Source: Pyrus communis
Taxonomy: Eukaryota; Streptophyta; Magnoliopsida; Rosales; Rosaceae
Length of the DNA: 64,000 bases
Assembly (NCBI RefSeq): GCF_963583255.1
Contig: NC_084811.1
Coordinates: forward strand, 18,432,088 to 18,496,087
Direction: 5' to 3'
The first letter of the stretch is position 1, and each line of letters opens with the position of its first letter. Below are positions 36,001 through 47,485 of the stretch, one piece after another. A program made the translations under genes and the position numbers. A model generated the notes under the pieces. That model made no database searches. It was not told the origin of the DNA and saw nothing but the letters and a program-made list of their open reading frames with translations.

Positions 36001-37342
36001 TTAAGTTTTCATTATGCATATAGGAATAATAGTTGCCATTTAGAAATATATCATCACTAAGGTTACAGATTTTTCTCTTAAAAAGTTTTTACAGATTAAC
36101 AGGACCAAGAGATTTGTACCCGTAACCTGATTTCAGGGTATTTTGCTGCATTTTCAATTTAAGCAGTTAAATTGTAGGGCCTTGGTATAAATAATTCAAC
36201 CACTTAAATATTTTCTCTTGGTATTACTTAATTTGGCAACATATTCTTATGAAATATATGGATTTAAATTCTGTATGAGTAAACAGTGATGCGCACAACC
36301 TAAATACCAAGACGTAACGACTACTATTTGTCTCCTCAAAATCTTTTGCCCTTCTACCCTCATCCATCCTGTAGACAACTCTTACTCCATTTGATCACAT
36401 GTTTCATTTCAATTTCTTATCCTTGCTTTTAGATGTCATCCATGCTCGAACTGAGGGTATAACAGTGTAATAATTTTGAAAAAAAAATTGACAATGTAAT
36501 ACTTTCTCTCACAGTGCGCCAAAACTCAACATGCTACGCACCAGAGCATGTAGGAACAACGCTGAAGACAGAAAATATACACCACCAAGTTGGTTCCTGC
36601 CTACCTAATGCATTTACTAATGGTGGATCTTCACTGCACACCAGTATGCACAATGCTGGTAAAATGTCTGCTCATACCAGTAGGATTGATGTCCAACCAA
36701 ACATGCTTTCGAACCAGATCTCCAACATAGGTCTGATGCATGGAATGAATGGGGGAATTGTCAAATCAGAAGTTGGATATTCAGGCAGTTCATACATGTT
36801 TAGTGCTGATGGAAACCTCCTGGAAACCCGGCCCGCCATTGGAGATGCTTCTGTTGCAGCATTCAATAGCGTAGAGTCCAATTCACAGTCCCTAAATGAA
36901 TCACTGCTTGATGCAGACAGTTCATCATTTGGTCTTTTAGGTCAGATTCCTCGAATTTTGAGCTTTTCAGATCTGGCAACTGACTTTTCTCAGAGTTCAG
37001 GTGATCTCTCTCTCTCTCTCTCTCTCTCTATAGAAATTTTTATCTAAACACTAACCATGAGAAGTCTTTACACTAAACATGAGAAATTTCTATCTAATCA
37101 TCCCTGTTCTAAATGTTTTAGACATACTGGAGAGCTATCCTAGATCACCCTTCTTGGCTACAGATAATAACAACTTCCTGGATTCTCGTGACAGAGAACA
37201 TCAAGGTGAGGACTTAGACATATCTTTCCTTGTTTCACTGCAAGGGGCTTTCTGATTTTGATCCGTCACTCTTACAGGAGACAATAACAGATTGGACACC
37301 GTCTCAGAAGGTGTAAGTTATGAAGATTTTGGCAGTGAATAG
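33071..37342 (+). CDS. Plant-specific protein with A_thal_3526 (PF09713/TIGR01589) domain, six coding exons, 323 aa
   Basis: Coding exons: 33071-33118, 34554-34659, 35414-35596, 36515-37000, 37122-37205 and 37278-37342. All junctions are GT-AG and the frame closes at TAG. Residues about 12-87 form the domain: EDIQLVQNLIERCLQLYMNQ at the start, a PGFTELVWQKLEEENREFF core and an YYLRLMVKHQIIQYNNLL end, mostly helical and charged. The rest (88-323) is Ser/Asn-rich and probably disordered, with a FGLLGQIPRILSFSDLATDF motif (about 220-240) that may be a second conserved piece. Molecular function is not established for this family; a nuclear or regulatory role is only a guess. No signal peptide or membrane helix. 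Introns contain an 81-base duplication and a poly(C) run. The gene appears intact. Confidence 0.88.
35850..35870 (+). repeat. Poly(C) tract in intron 3 of the PF09713 gene
   Basis: About 18 consecutive C flanked by CCTCCC and CTCTTCCTC. The complementary G-run makes a Gly-rich chance ORF on the - strand. Confidence 0.8.
35919..36080 (+). repeat. 81-base tandem duplication in intron 3 of the PF09713 gene
   Basis: Two adjacent copies begin at 35919 and 36000 (ATTAAGTTTTCATTATGCAT...) and differ at only a few bases, so the duplication is fairly recent. Confidence 0.85.
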
Positions 37343-38240
37343 TTATAAAATTCCAAATGTAAGTTAATCACTTGTATAACTTTTCTGTTTTCCGACATTT
37401 AATATATCTTTGTTTCCTCCAATACATTTTACCTCTTATATCAAATTTTTTTTATGTTGCTGCGTACGTAGAAATTGTGTTTAACATCGATAAGATCTAA
37501 TTATTGGATCTTCATTCTGTGGATACATTTGAAGCTCACAGTTTCTGTGTCAGAGGCCATGATAACTTACTACATCAGTAGCTTCACCTTTATACTGAAT
37601 GTGATTAGAGAAAATGAATCTTAGTTCCATAGCTGCTTACCCGGAAATCACGTTTGCAGATATGCAAAGTTTTGTAGTCCAAGAGTTTTAGCTCATATAA
37701 CGCTGTTAAAATTACTATATGTACTTACATAGGCACTGACTTTTGCCTCGGCTTTGTATACAGGTAAAATTTCAACCCTAGGACAGAAGGGTTTACATAG
37801 GCACTTACTGATGGTAGTGAGAATGACAGTTGGGGTGGTTCCTTACAACAAGAGGACATCAATGCTGGAAGCCGTTATGGAAATCGTTTTTGTTATCTTG
37901 GATATTCTGCTAGCTGCTGCAGGTTTTATATTCAGTTGCTTTTTTTGAGGTATATTTTATCGCAGAAACAAATGTAGTTTGTTTTGATGACGATGATGGT
38001 CGTGATGTGATATGTCGCCTATCACCCTAAAAAAAGGAGGAAAAGGAAAACCAGTGCTGCAGTTGGAATTGTTGATAGTCGATAAAGAAATTTGGGTATT
38101 GTGGTTGGTTGTTCTGATATACAAAATGTAGTTTTGTTTTTCTTTTCTTGGTCTGGAAAGAAATGTAGTCTTTTTTTCCGTCAGACGGAAGAAATGTAGT
38201 TGAATATAAATCAGTGTTTCTGAAGTGGGTAGATATAAAT
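37343..38240 (+). other. 3' flank of the PF09713 gene
   Basis: Probably contains the 3' untranslated region. Two ORFs of 64 and 98 aa here have no recognisable domain. Nothing else seen. Confidence 0.4.
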
Positions 38241-38744
38241 CAGGGATGGGCAAACGGGTCCTGGACCCGCTTGTCAGGGCGGGTACATAAGGTTCGGGAT
38301 TTTAAGTTTTTATGTATTGTGTAAATTTGCAGACATGGTGAAATTTGAAGTTTTTTAACTCAAAAATGTCGTGGTTGCACTTACAAATTGCTTGTGGAAT
38401 AAATTAATTTCGTTGTGGTTTTTAACCGTAAAACCGGTACTGATTGTGATTAAATGAATAGCTCTTGGTTTCTATTATTATATGCGGTGGAGATGAGATA
38501 TTGGTTGAGATTTTTGGTGCATGACTTAGTTTTGAATTTGGCAGCCACCCCGTAATCGGGTGTTTGAGTTTCCAATAATTTGTTCTAACAAAAAAAAGCA
38601 ATTGGACCAGTGGACCCAACCCGTTTTTAGGTTCGGTTCTTAAGTTCAGAATTCTGATACCGTTCCGCCTTGCCTTGTTACATTTTAGAATAGGTTCGGT
38701 CTGGTTCTTTCAAAATTGGGCCCGTAGCCCCTCGTCCACCCCTA
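38241..38744. mobile_element. hAT-type non-autonomous element (CAGGGATGGGC ends, 8-bp TSD)
   Basis: The left end CAGGGATGGGCAAACGGG and the right end CCCCTCGTCCACCCCTA are inverted relatives of the typical plant hAT terminus. The flanks are ATATAAAT (38233-38240) and ATATAGAT (38745-38752), an 8-bp duplication with one mismatch, as expected for hAT. It is 504 bp with no coding capacity. Confidence 0.75.
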
Positions 38745-38823
38745 ATATAGATTACGTCTAATTGGAAAGTCTCATAGTGACAGTCTAGTTGAAAGATAGT
38801 TCATGTGCTTAAAAATATGATTT

Positions 38824-39086
38824 AAGCTCCTGTGGTTAAGTCGTTAGGATTTAGGTTAAAAATTAAAAATTTCAACAATTCTCCGTTAATTATTAGCACG
38901 TGAGCTGCACATATTAGGCTAAAACAGAACTTTCTATTAATTGTTAGCACGTGGGGCTACATGTGAGGCTAACTTTATTTTTATTTTTAGTCTCGGAGGT
39001 GAGCCTTTATGTGCAAACAATTAACGTACAATTGATGAAATTTTCAAATTTAAGCCTAAATCCTAACAGACTTCACCGTAGAGCTT
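38824..39086. mobile_element. MITE with about 50-base inverted ends
   Basis: The left end (AAGCTCCTGTGGTTAAGTCG, then TTAGGATTTAGG) pairs with the complement of the right end (CCTAAATCCTAACAGACTTC, then ACCGTAGAGCTT). Inside, a GTTAGCACGTGRGGCT motif occurs twice (about 38894 and 38943). It is about 263 bp. Confidence 0.65.
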
Positions 39087-39761
39087 TAAATCCTAATTTT
39101 TTTTACCACAGAGGTTATCTTCTAACTATCATATCACCACGTAGACTAATAATCCAATTAAGCCTATAAACTATCAAAAATTTGTGTGTAGAATGCGTGT
39201 GGTTTGAAAGAAGGGATGTTTGCATGAGTATTGTGTTTGTAGTGATTCATTAATGTATGATAAAACGTTCGCATGTTTTGTTGGCGACAATGATAATGAT
39301 ATCGACATTGCTGACCCAGACATCGACCACCAAACAACTTTGGAAATCCTCCATCAATATCCACACTGATTTGTTCACATAAGTTGTCCTTAATAGTTAT
39401 GAGATTCATTATGTTTCTACGAAACATTATCACGTTTGAGAAATTACATTAACTCTTTATATATAAATTTAAAAAAATAAATTAAATATTACTATAGCCT
39501 AGTGAATTCACCCACCCCCATTTCCTGACTAATGGTGATGATGTAAGATGAAGATGATCTCTATCAAACAAACATACCACTCCAAATTCATCTTTTTCTT
39601 TGATTCTCGAACTCCATTAATTTGAGCATTAAGGAAAAGTGCTTAAATAAGTAATTTAAACATTAACTTGCCGACTAAAACGCAAATTAGTGGAACCAAC
39701 AAATTAAAAAAGAAAGTCATGTCTTTAATGATAACGATATATATGATGTCTTCCTAATTAA
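39087..39761. other. Intergenic, no gene seen
   Basis: AT-rich sequence. The 89-aa ORF on the - strand (39164-39433) shows no known motif. Confidence 0.4.
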
Positions 39762-40286
39762 GGTCTCGTTTGGCAACTCAGATCGTACTGACTATTTCTG
39801 TTGGATAGGATAAATAGCCACCGGATAGTACTGACTAAATTAGTCGGAAGTTTGGTGCAGTATCGGACTAGTGACCGTATTATTTATACTGTGTTTGGTA
39901 TTATACTAGATAGGAGGAATCAAACTCAAAATTTTTTTTTATAAATAAAGTGAAATCATTTTTTTGTTCCCAGATCTCTCCGCACCCCCGAAACACCCTC
40001 CTTCTCTCTCCCTTCTTCTTCCCCGACTGCAGAAGAATCCCAAATAATTGTTCCCCAGCTCTCTCCGCCACACCCCCCAAACTCCCTCCCTTTCTCTCCC
40101 ATATTCTTCTTCCCCGACTAAATAATTCGGGCGTTTTGGTTGGTTTTATTAAGCGGGTGTATACCGTGTTATTCTATCCGACCGGTTAAATTAATTCGGT
40201 GCTTATTTAGTACGAGTGAACGCCAAACACCCGAGTCCGTATAACTAATCCTATCCGATCCTTTATCCGATCTGCCAAACAGGGCG
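39762..40286. mobile_element. Tourist-like (PIF/Harbinger) MITE, TSD TAA
   Basis: The left end GGTCTCGTTTGGCA and the right end TGCCAAACAGGGCG are inverted relatives. Both are flanked by TAA (39759-39761 and 40287-40289), the usual 3-bp Harbinger target. Further in, CGGATAGTACTGACTAA-type motifs on the left recur as TATCCGATC-type motifs on the right. 525 bp. Confidence 0.65.
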
Positions 40287-40944
40287 TAAGTGTTATTACA
40301 CAGTACAGAAAAGGATTAACTTAAGAAAGTTAGGATTCCACCATAAAACCAATTGAGAATATGGAAAGTAGTTCAACCTCTTATTAGCCCATGCAAGGTC
40401 CATTTTCCCATTAATGTGAGATTCATTCTCAACATTAACAACGAATTTACAATAAAGAATTACTTCTGTGAAAGACACGCATCATATCGCATCAACCTCG
40501 ATCAAGGCATGTCATCTACATTCAAAAGGGCATCAAAGTTATTAAAATTTGCTGCAGTTTGGTCTTGGTCCATGCCATATTGCAATTGAGGGCATGCTGG
40601 TGCTTCTTGTATGCTGGAGTTGTAAAGGTACGTTGACAAGCCTGTACCACTATCCACACCGTTTTGCTGAAGACAGCCTTCTTGCCTAGCATCGGAGTTT
40701 GGCTGATGCGGGAGACATGATGCATTTGCAACCAAATCATCTGGCCGAGCAGCTATACGTAATGACGATGATGAGACCGTAGTCGTTACCATTGCGCCTT
40801 GTGTTTCTTTGGTAGTAGCAGTATCGTGGTAAGTCGGTAATGATATGCTCTTGCTGGTGCTGATTATAATAATGACCAACATTAACACCGAAAACTTCCG
40901 AAGACATGGGAGTAACATTATTATTTGTGGTTCATACTAGTAGT

Positions 40945-42143
40945 TGTTTGGGTTAATATTTAACTTTGGGCTTAGAGGAGAGAAAACCCAAAAAGAGTTC
41001 AATAAGAAGAGGTTTTGCCCAGAGCCTAACACCAAGCCCAGAGCGTCCATCTCAGGACCAATTGGCACTCCCCCATTAATGCAAAGGCTAGGTGCCTACG
41101 AGAGAAGTGACAACTGATGGAAATCAACATACTCTTAGCCCAAAAGTACTTTTCAGTGGCAATACAAGTAAAATACTGATGAGTCACTACCCTTCAATTG
41201 CTTTTGGGTAAGAACAAAGTTACAGGCAGTCGGGCTAATTCATCTATAAAAGGAGAAAGAGGGCCCAAAAACAAAGACACTTAACCAATCAAACAAACAA
41301 ATATACAACTTGCCTCTCAGTCAAACAAATACCCAGAAAGTCGTGCTTTGTCCAGACTTTGCACCTTTGTAGCTTTAGATTTCCTTAGAAAGACATCCTT
41401 TGTCTATGTAAAGGCTCTGCTACCTTATCCTAAATGTTGTCGTATTGATCTCCCACGTATAAACTCTTTTCCAATCATCCCCTTTAACATACAATCCTTT
41501 CATAACTGTCAAGAGAAAAGATTGTAAGACATTTAACCTTACCTAACAAGGTGAAATCTTGCCTGACTCTCTTCGTTTTGTCTTTCAATTAATAGATCTG
41601 TTGTTATAATGCATTCCCCAGTTTATATTCAAGTTGTTTCCAGTCTTTTGATGACTCAAAGCCTCATTAGTTCTCAGATTTGGTTCATTTAATGGTTTTA
41701 TCATCATAGGAAGATTGAAATAGATTAAATTGATGACTTAATCAGATATGGACCTTCACCCTTTAAGCATACAAGATAACGAACTAAAAGTCCTTGGTCT
41801 CAAGGCATAGAAAAGAACTTAATGTGGATTTAACCCATCCATGACAATCCTTTGATAACAAGAAGTCAGAATAACTTGGGGTGCAAGTGATTGGATTAAA
41901 TACACTTGTTCTACGTTTGTCATACAGGGATGGCAATGACACGTATTCGCACTTAGTTAGTTTTAATTGTGAGCCTCAAGGCCTACACCTAAGGCCCCAC
42001 AAAGGCACCTTTCAGAACTAACTGTGTCCTCCTCTTGAAGCATCTCGACAAGCAGGAGGCCGACAAATAACCAAAGTGCCAACTCCTCAGGGAGCTGTGT
42101 GCTCGAGCCAGGGACCCTTCCTAGTGAAATTCCTGCTCGAACA
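40945..42143 (+). mobile_element. Solo LTR in the NAC pseudogene (TSD GTAGT)
   Basis: The unit starts TGTTTGGGTTAA and ends GCTCGAACA. It is flanked by GTAGT (40940-40944 and 42144-42148). It contains a TATA box, CTATAAAAGG, at about 41244-41253 in + orientation, so it is drawn on the + strand. It is 1199 bp with no internal region left. The 71-aa ORF near its right end is not recognisable. The superfamily is not determined. Confidence 0.75.
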
Positions 42144-42200
42144 GTAGTATTGTGGCTGATCCACATTAGTCTCACCAACAGTACTACTAAGAGTACTAGT

Positions 42201-42606
42201 TGTTAGTGATGGTTCTTAGATACAAAATTAGGAAGAAATGGTGATGAAAGCTATGGAGGAATGTACATAAAACTTGAAGAAGAAAAAGGAGAATTTTCGA
42301 TCAAAAATTACAGAGAATATGACTTTGCATTGCATTCCATAAAACTTAGGCACACTGAGCATATGAGCTCATACAAGACAAAATATGATCGTTAGAGAGG
42401 AGAGAGAGTGATACAACTCAAGTATCAATCTCAGTTATTCATCCTATACTGTGCTAAGATTAGAACACTTGTCACTCATCAAACCCTATGAGACTTAACA
42501 AACTAATTATACTTTAATCAAATAAGCTTAGCCTATGACCAACAGTATTACACTAATTAAAACTTGTAATCCTCTTCAAATCAGTTCTTCAATTTACACA
42601 TCAACA
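42201..42606 (-). mobile_element. 3' LTR of the decayed copia element
   Basis: 406 bases, direct repeat of 46291-46697. A short purine tract (AGAAAAAG on the - strand, about 42607-42615) adjoins it internally. Confidence 0.85.
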
Positions 42607-42940
42607 CTTTTTCTAAATTGTGAACTAATTTCACTCCTAACAGTTCTTTGAGATGGCAAAATTGATCTTTAGCTAGAGCCTTTGTGAATATGTCAGCCGT
42701 CTATTTTTTGGTTGGACAATACGCCAAATTAGTGATCTCATTTTGCAAAGCTTCATTGATAAAGTGTTACCTCATTTTGACATGTTTAATCTTTTGGTGA
42801 AAAATAGGGTTCTTGGTGATGACAATAGCTGAAGTGCTATCACAATTCAGTGGTGTTGCCACAGTTTGTGTTTCACCAAAATCTTCCAATCCAAATCTCA
42901 ACCAAGATGTTGTGGCTTGTGCAACACTAATATACTTTGC

Positions 42941-43560
42941 CTATGCAGCGGATAGTGCAACACAATATTGTTTGACTGAAGACCAAGAAAATACTCCACT
43001 TTCAATTGTGAAAGTATACCCAGATGTACTTCTCATATCATTTTCAGATCCACTCCAATCACTGGTCACAACATCCAAACAACATTGCTCCTTGACTTTC
43101 TTGCACTCCAAGCCATAATCTAAAGTGTTTTGTATATACCTCAACACTCTTTTAGCAGTTTTATAGTGCTTATTTGTTGGATAGTGCATGAATCTTGCAA
43201 GTAGACAAAAAGTATACATGATATCAGGTCTGGCTACTGTGAGATACATTAAGCTTTCAACTATTTTCCTGAACCAAGCTTCATTTGCTGCTTCACTCTC
43301 ATCATATTTTCTCAATTTGTCACTTGGAACTAAAGGAATGCTAACTGGTTTACAGTCCTGCAATAGAAACTTTTTGAGAAGAGAAGTGGCATACTTCTTT
43401 TGGTGAATGAAGGTACTAGATTCAGTTTGCATAACTCTTATTCCTAGAAAGTGATACAGCATGCCCAAATCAATCATCTCATACTTGTTCATCATGTCAG
43501 CTTTGAGATCTTCCATCAATTCAACACTACTCCAGTGTAAATGATGTCATCCACATAAAT
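42941..43560 (-). pseudogene. Copia reverse transcriptase C-terminal part and RNase H (broken)
   Basis: A 192-aa open frame carries the DLGMLYHFLGIRV motif that follows the copia catalytic site. It continues through VARPDIMYTFCLLARFMHYP and the RNase H segment SDWSGSENDMRSTSGYTF. Just upstream, at 43544-43555, the YVDD catalytic box is still readable (IYVDDIIYTG), but a stop separates it from the downstream frame. The enzyme is therefore broken. A + strand ORF of 101 aa in the same place is only the shadow of this frame. Confidence 0.85.
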
Positions 43561-44684
43561 TGACACTATGAGCATTCCTGCACCTTATTTTCCCTTTCTA
43601 TGCAAAGTTGCTTCATTGCTGTTCTTCTTGAACCCACATTCTTCAAAATAAGAATCAATTTCCTCATACCAAGCCTTGGTGCTTGTTTCAGCCCATAGAG
43701 TGCTTTGTGAAGTCTATCCACCTTATCCTCCTATCATTTGGCAACAAAACCCTTTGGCTGATCCACATACAATTCTTCTTGAAGTACCCATTAAAAAATG
43801 AAGATTTAACATCCAATTGAAACAGCTGCCAATTATTCTTTGTAGCAAAAACAATCAATGTTCATATAGTGTCTAGCCTTGGAACAGATTCAAATGTCTC
43901 ATCATAATCCACTCTCAGGTTCAACAATGCATAAATTGCAGTGCTCATACACTTCAAGGAGATTTCTCCAATTTAAAGGAGTTGAATCAAAGACTTGTGT
44001 ATCAACAGAACTCATTTGCATACCTGTGCTCTGAGCACTAGATGTTTCACAAGAGATGGGAGATATTGAATTGGTTGAGGTCTCAAGCATTGTTTGTCTC
44101 ACACCAGTTTCACCTTCACTAGTTTCTCTATACTCAGGTGAAATTAAAGGAACACATACCTCTTTTACTTCGTTCTCCTCCCAATTCCACTTTCCATTCT
44201 CATCAAATATTACATCTCTGGACATAATCACCTTCATTGTAACAGGATTGAGAATTTTGTATCCCTTCTCACATGAGCCATATCCAATGAAGATCCTTGT
44301 TGCACTTGACTCTTACAGTTTGTGTCTCAGATTTCCAAGTGTTAGAGAATAGCACACAGAACCAAATACCCCTGAGGTGTTTAATCCCATGCTTTCTTCC
44401 ATTGTAAAGCCTCAAATGGTGTAACACTGTTTAATGCACTTGTAGGACACCTGTTCAATAGATAAATAGCAGTGTTGATTGCCCCTCCCCATAGCTTATA
44501 GGGTAGTTCATTTTCATGCAGCATGCTCTTAGCCATTTCCACTATAGTTCCGTTCTTCTTTCTACAACTCCATTTTGCTGTGGAGTGTAGGACATAGTAA
44601 GCTGCCTTTCCATCCCAATTGATTCACAAAATGCATTAAATTCAATGGAAGTGAATTCTCCATCCTTATCAGTTCTCAGCTTCT

Positions 44685-45233
44685 TTAGTAATCACATTGC
44701 AGTTCAACCATGGCTCGAAACTTCTTGAATATCCCAAACACTTTTGATTTATTCCTCATAAAGTAGATCCAACACTTTCTTGAATAATCATCAATGAATG
44801 TGAGGAAATACTTGTTTCTACTTATGGTTGGAACTTGCATATGTCCACAAACATTTGCATGCACCAATTCAAGTGGTTCTTGTGCTCTCAAAGTAGTTTC
44901 CTTAGGGAATGACTCTTTGTGATGCTTCCCAAGTACATACCCTTGAGACACATCTTCACTATCTTGGATTTTAGGCAGCCCCAACACCATTCCTTGATTT
45001 TGCAATAACTTGAGGCTCCTGAAATTTAGATGACCATGTTTTATGTGCCACATTTTTGCACATTCTTGCACACTAGTACTCAATGCAAGCTCCTTGTTTG
45101 TATTGAAGATCAAATGAAAACATCTATTCCTCTTTTGTTTCACATTGACCACCAGATTACTTAGAAATTTGTCATCAAACACATCCACTCTATGGTCTCC
45201 AAACAAAAGAAAATAACCATGCTCCAAACACAT
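44685..45233 (-). pseudogene. Copia GAG-pre-integrase and integrase fragment (broken)
   Basis: An open frame of 182 aa holds the pre-integrase HIKHGHLNFRSLKLLQNQGM segment and the start of the integrase core: ELVHANVCGHMQVPTISRNK, then YFLTFIDDYSRKCWIYFM. The first integrase acidic position reads VHANVCG where families normally have H(T/A)DVCG, so this Asp is changed to Asn. Downstream pieces continue at 43902-44237 in another frame. Confidence 0.8.
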
Positions 45234-46170
45234 TCACATTGACCACCAGATTACTTTGAAACTTGTTCAAATTGCAATACCTAGCAATATGACCAATCTT
45301 ATTGCACTTGTGACATTTAACTTTGTTTTTAACCCAACATTCTCCATAATGAAGTTTATCACAAAACTTACATTTATCACATTTATCTCTAGTATTGTTT
45401 GCATCATTTTTCACAAGAACAATAGCCTCATTGCTCCAATCAGCCTTATGACTATTTTCCTTTTGTCTTAAAACTCTTTTGATATTTGCCATTGTTAGCT
45501 TGACCATTAAACTTGTTTGGTTTAGATGCAATGTTCAAGCTAGCAAATGCCTTTTCTGTGCTACTCTCACCATGCCTATCAAGTCTTTTCTAATAACCTT
45601 CCACATCCTGAGCATTTATGGTCTCCAGATCCTTAGTATTTTCTATCACATATACAATACTGTCATAGGTAAACTAATTAACAGTTTCTCCACTATTTTT
45701 TTTATTACTCAGATCTTCACTATAGCTTCTCATTTGGTTAATCAAATCAAACAGTTTAGCCAAATACACAGAGAATGATTCATCCTTGTTTATATGAGTA
45801 TATTCAAAATCTCACCTAAGCTTTGAAGTTTCACAGTCCATACTTGTTTATCGCCAACAAATTCTTGTTTCAGAATGTCCCAAGAAGCCTTTGCACTTTC
45901 TTGTGTTGCAATCCTCGAGAAAATTTGATCTGAAACTGTGCCTTGGATGATTCCAAGTGCTCTGGCATCCTTGGCTACATTTTCTCACATCAGCTTCTTC
46001 TCGGAGTCTGTGAACTCCTTCTCCTTCTTCCTCGGAGTATCAAAACCCTTTTCAACCAAATTCTAAAGCTCATGTGATCGAAAAAAGGTTTTCATTTTCA
46101 TTTTTCAAAAATCAAAATTCTCGCCATTGAAAACTGGCGCTTTGAGTTCTCCTCCTCCAGATCTAGGCAT
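45234..46170 (-). pseudogene. Copia gag remnant with zinc knuckle (broken)
   Basis: The gag start at 46170 reads MPRSGGGELKAPVFNGENFD, followed at once by a stop where families usually have Trp. The CCHC zinc knuckle, CHKCNKIGHIARYC (about 45275-45320), is complete in the frame at 45190-45531. Several frameshifts lie between. Confidence 0.75.
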
Positions 46171-46290
46171 GTTAGACTTAGATCACAGATACGAACTCGA
46201 ATCACTGTATGAGCTTTTGCCATGAATTAAAGCTCGATCCTTCACATATACGATGCCCATAAATTCAAACCCAACATGATTCTGATGCCA

Positions 46291-46697
46291 TGTTAGTGAT
46301 GGTTCTCAAATATAAAATTAGGAAGAAATGGTGCTGAAAGCTATAAAGAAATGTATAGAAAACTCGAAGAAGAAAAAAGAAAATTTTCAATCAGAAATCA
46401 TAAAGAATATGACTTTGCATTGCATTCCATAAAACCTGGGCACACTGAGCATATGAGCTCATACAAGGCAAAATATGACCGTTAGAGAGAAGAGGGAGAG
46501 TGATACAACTCAAGTTTCAATCTCAGTCATTCATCATATACTATACTGAGATTAGAACAATTGTCACTCATCAAGCCCTATGAGACTTAACAAACTAATT
46601 ACACTTTAATTAGATAAGCTCAGCCTACGAGCTGCAGTATTACAAAATTAAAACTTGTAATCATCTTCAACTTAGTTCTTCAATTTTCACATCAACA
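46291..46697 (-). mobile_element. 5' LTR of the decayed copia element
   Basis: 407 bases, direct repeat of 42201-42606. The primer-binding site adjoins it at about 46273-46290. Confidence 0.85.
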
Positions 46698-47485
46698 CTA
46701 GTCGCATTCATATTATAATTATTCTACTCCTGCTGTGGCTGCTAAGTGTAGTGAACAATATTAACCTCCTTAACAATATTCTCTAATTTCCTTTGAATCT
46801 TGTTGCATGCCTCTAGGATTTTACTACTCGACTAGCCTCGTCACAGTCATGATACCGGTCTTCTGCCTTTCTCTTTCTGTCATAATTCTTTCAAATCCGA
46901 TAGTTTACATATTCACCGACATCATCTTGACGACCACTTGAACTTGATTTAATGTGCATGAACGGTTTATGGTTAAGACTAAACGGGTGCATAATCCAAC
47001 AATCGTTTTCTTGAGGATATTTAGTATTCCTGCAATTAAACATTTTCCATATACCTATCGTCTCCTAGTCTTGGGATCTTTGACTTTGGTCCCTGAGTTC
47101 TCGCCGTGCCATGTCCCTGACCCTATCGTGGAAGCTACACAGATCCCATACCGACCTTGGTTGTACTCGTTGGCTTCAGTTTGATGAAGAACTAAAGGTC
47201 TTCATCCCTTTCTAAATTCTATCCGCGATTGTTATTCCATATGTCTTTGGCCTATATGCTACCACAGAGGTCGACCTTGGGAACAACATGCTCATACCTA
47301 AACGATGCGCCACAAACCTTGTTATAAAGAGGGTATCCTACTAATTCCTCATCTCTTGGATGAAACTTGTAACCCAACGGGAGATCAAAAGCTGCCATAT
47401 ATATACTAGAATAGGTAGGTTAGAGAGGGCGAGGGTTGCGGAGAGAGAGAGATTGATGGTACGTACTGTGACTGCGTGATAGGGT

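Larger units (their letters stand above)
42201..46697 (-). mobile_element. Copia LTR retrotransposon, decayed, inserted in the NAC pseudogene (TSD CTAGT)
   Basis: A 4.5-kb element on the - strand. Its LTRs are 42201-42606 (3' LTR) and 46291-46697 (5' LTR). Both start TGTTAGTGATGG and end ACATCAACA in + orientation, with CTAGT at 42196-42200 and 46698-46702. The primer site next to the 5' LTR reads TGGCATCAGAATCATGTT on the - strand, a worn initiator-Met site. Order on the - strand is gag, zinc knuckle, integrase, reverse transcriptase, RNase H, the copia order. All frames are broken, and the LTRs differ at about 13 of the first 100 positions, so it is old and immobile. Confidence 0.9.
40502..47398 (-). 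pseudogene. NAC transcription factor pseudogene split by two retrotransposons
   Basis: Read on the - strand, the gene starts at 47398 with MAAFDLPLGYKFHPRDEELV, the A subdomain of a NAC domain. Downstream remnants are an FFIKLKPTSTT stretch, VKDPKTRR, a WIMHPFSLNHKPF segment (D) and GEYVNYRI followed by KNYDRKRKAE (E), in more than one frame and with several stops (first at codon 48). The coding remnant continues to 46698, resumes at 42200-42144, and resumes again at 40944 down to a stop at 40502 after NNFDALLNVDDMP. The gaps are a copia element (TSD CTAGT) and a solo LTR (TSD GTAGT). NAC proteins are plant transcription factors with an N-terminal DNA-binding domain. No intron is visible between subdomains A and E, unlike most NAC genes, so a retrocopy is possible. 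It cannot make a full protein. Confidence 0.75.

Noticed and set aside
40502..40918. A separate small gene with a signal-like N-terminus
   Set aside because: The hydrophobic start is a frame artefact; its position, strand and the insertion structure make it the C-terminal piece of the NAC pseudogene.
42813..43118. A 101-aa + strand ORF
   Set aside because: It is the opposite-strand shadow of the copia RNase H coding sequence.
45256..45778. Two + strand ORFs rich in hydrophobic residues that look like membrane proteins
   Set aside because: They are the antisense of the copia gag/zinc-knuckle region.
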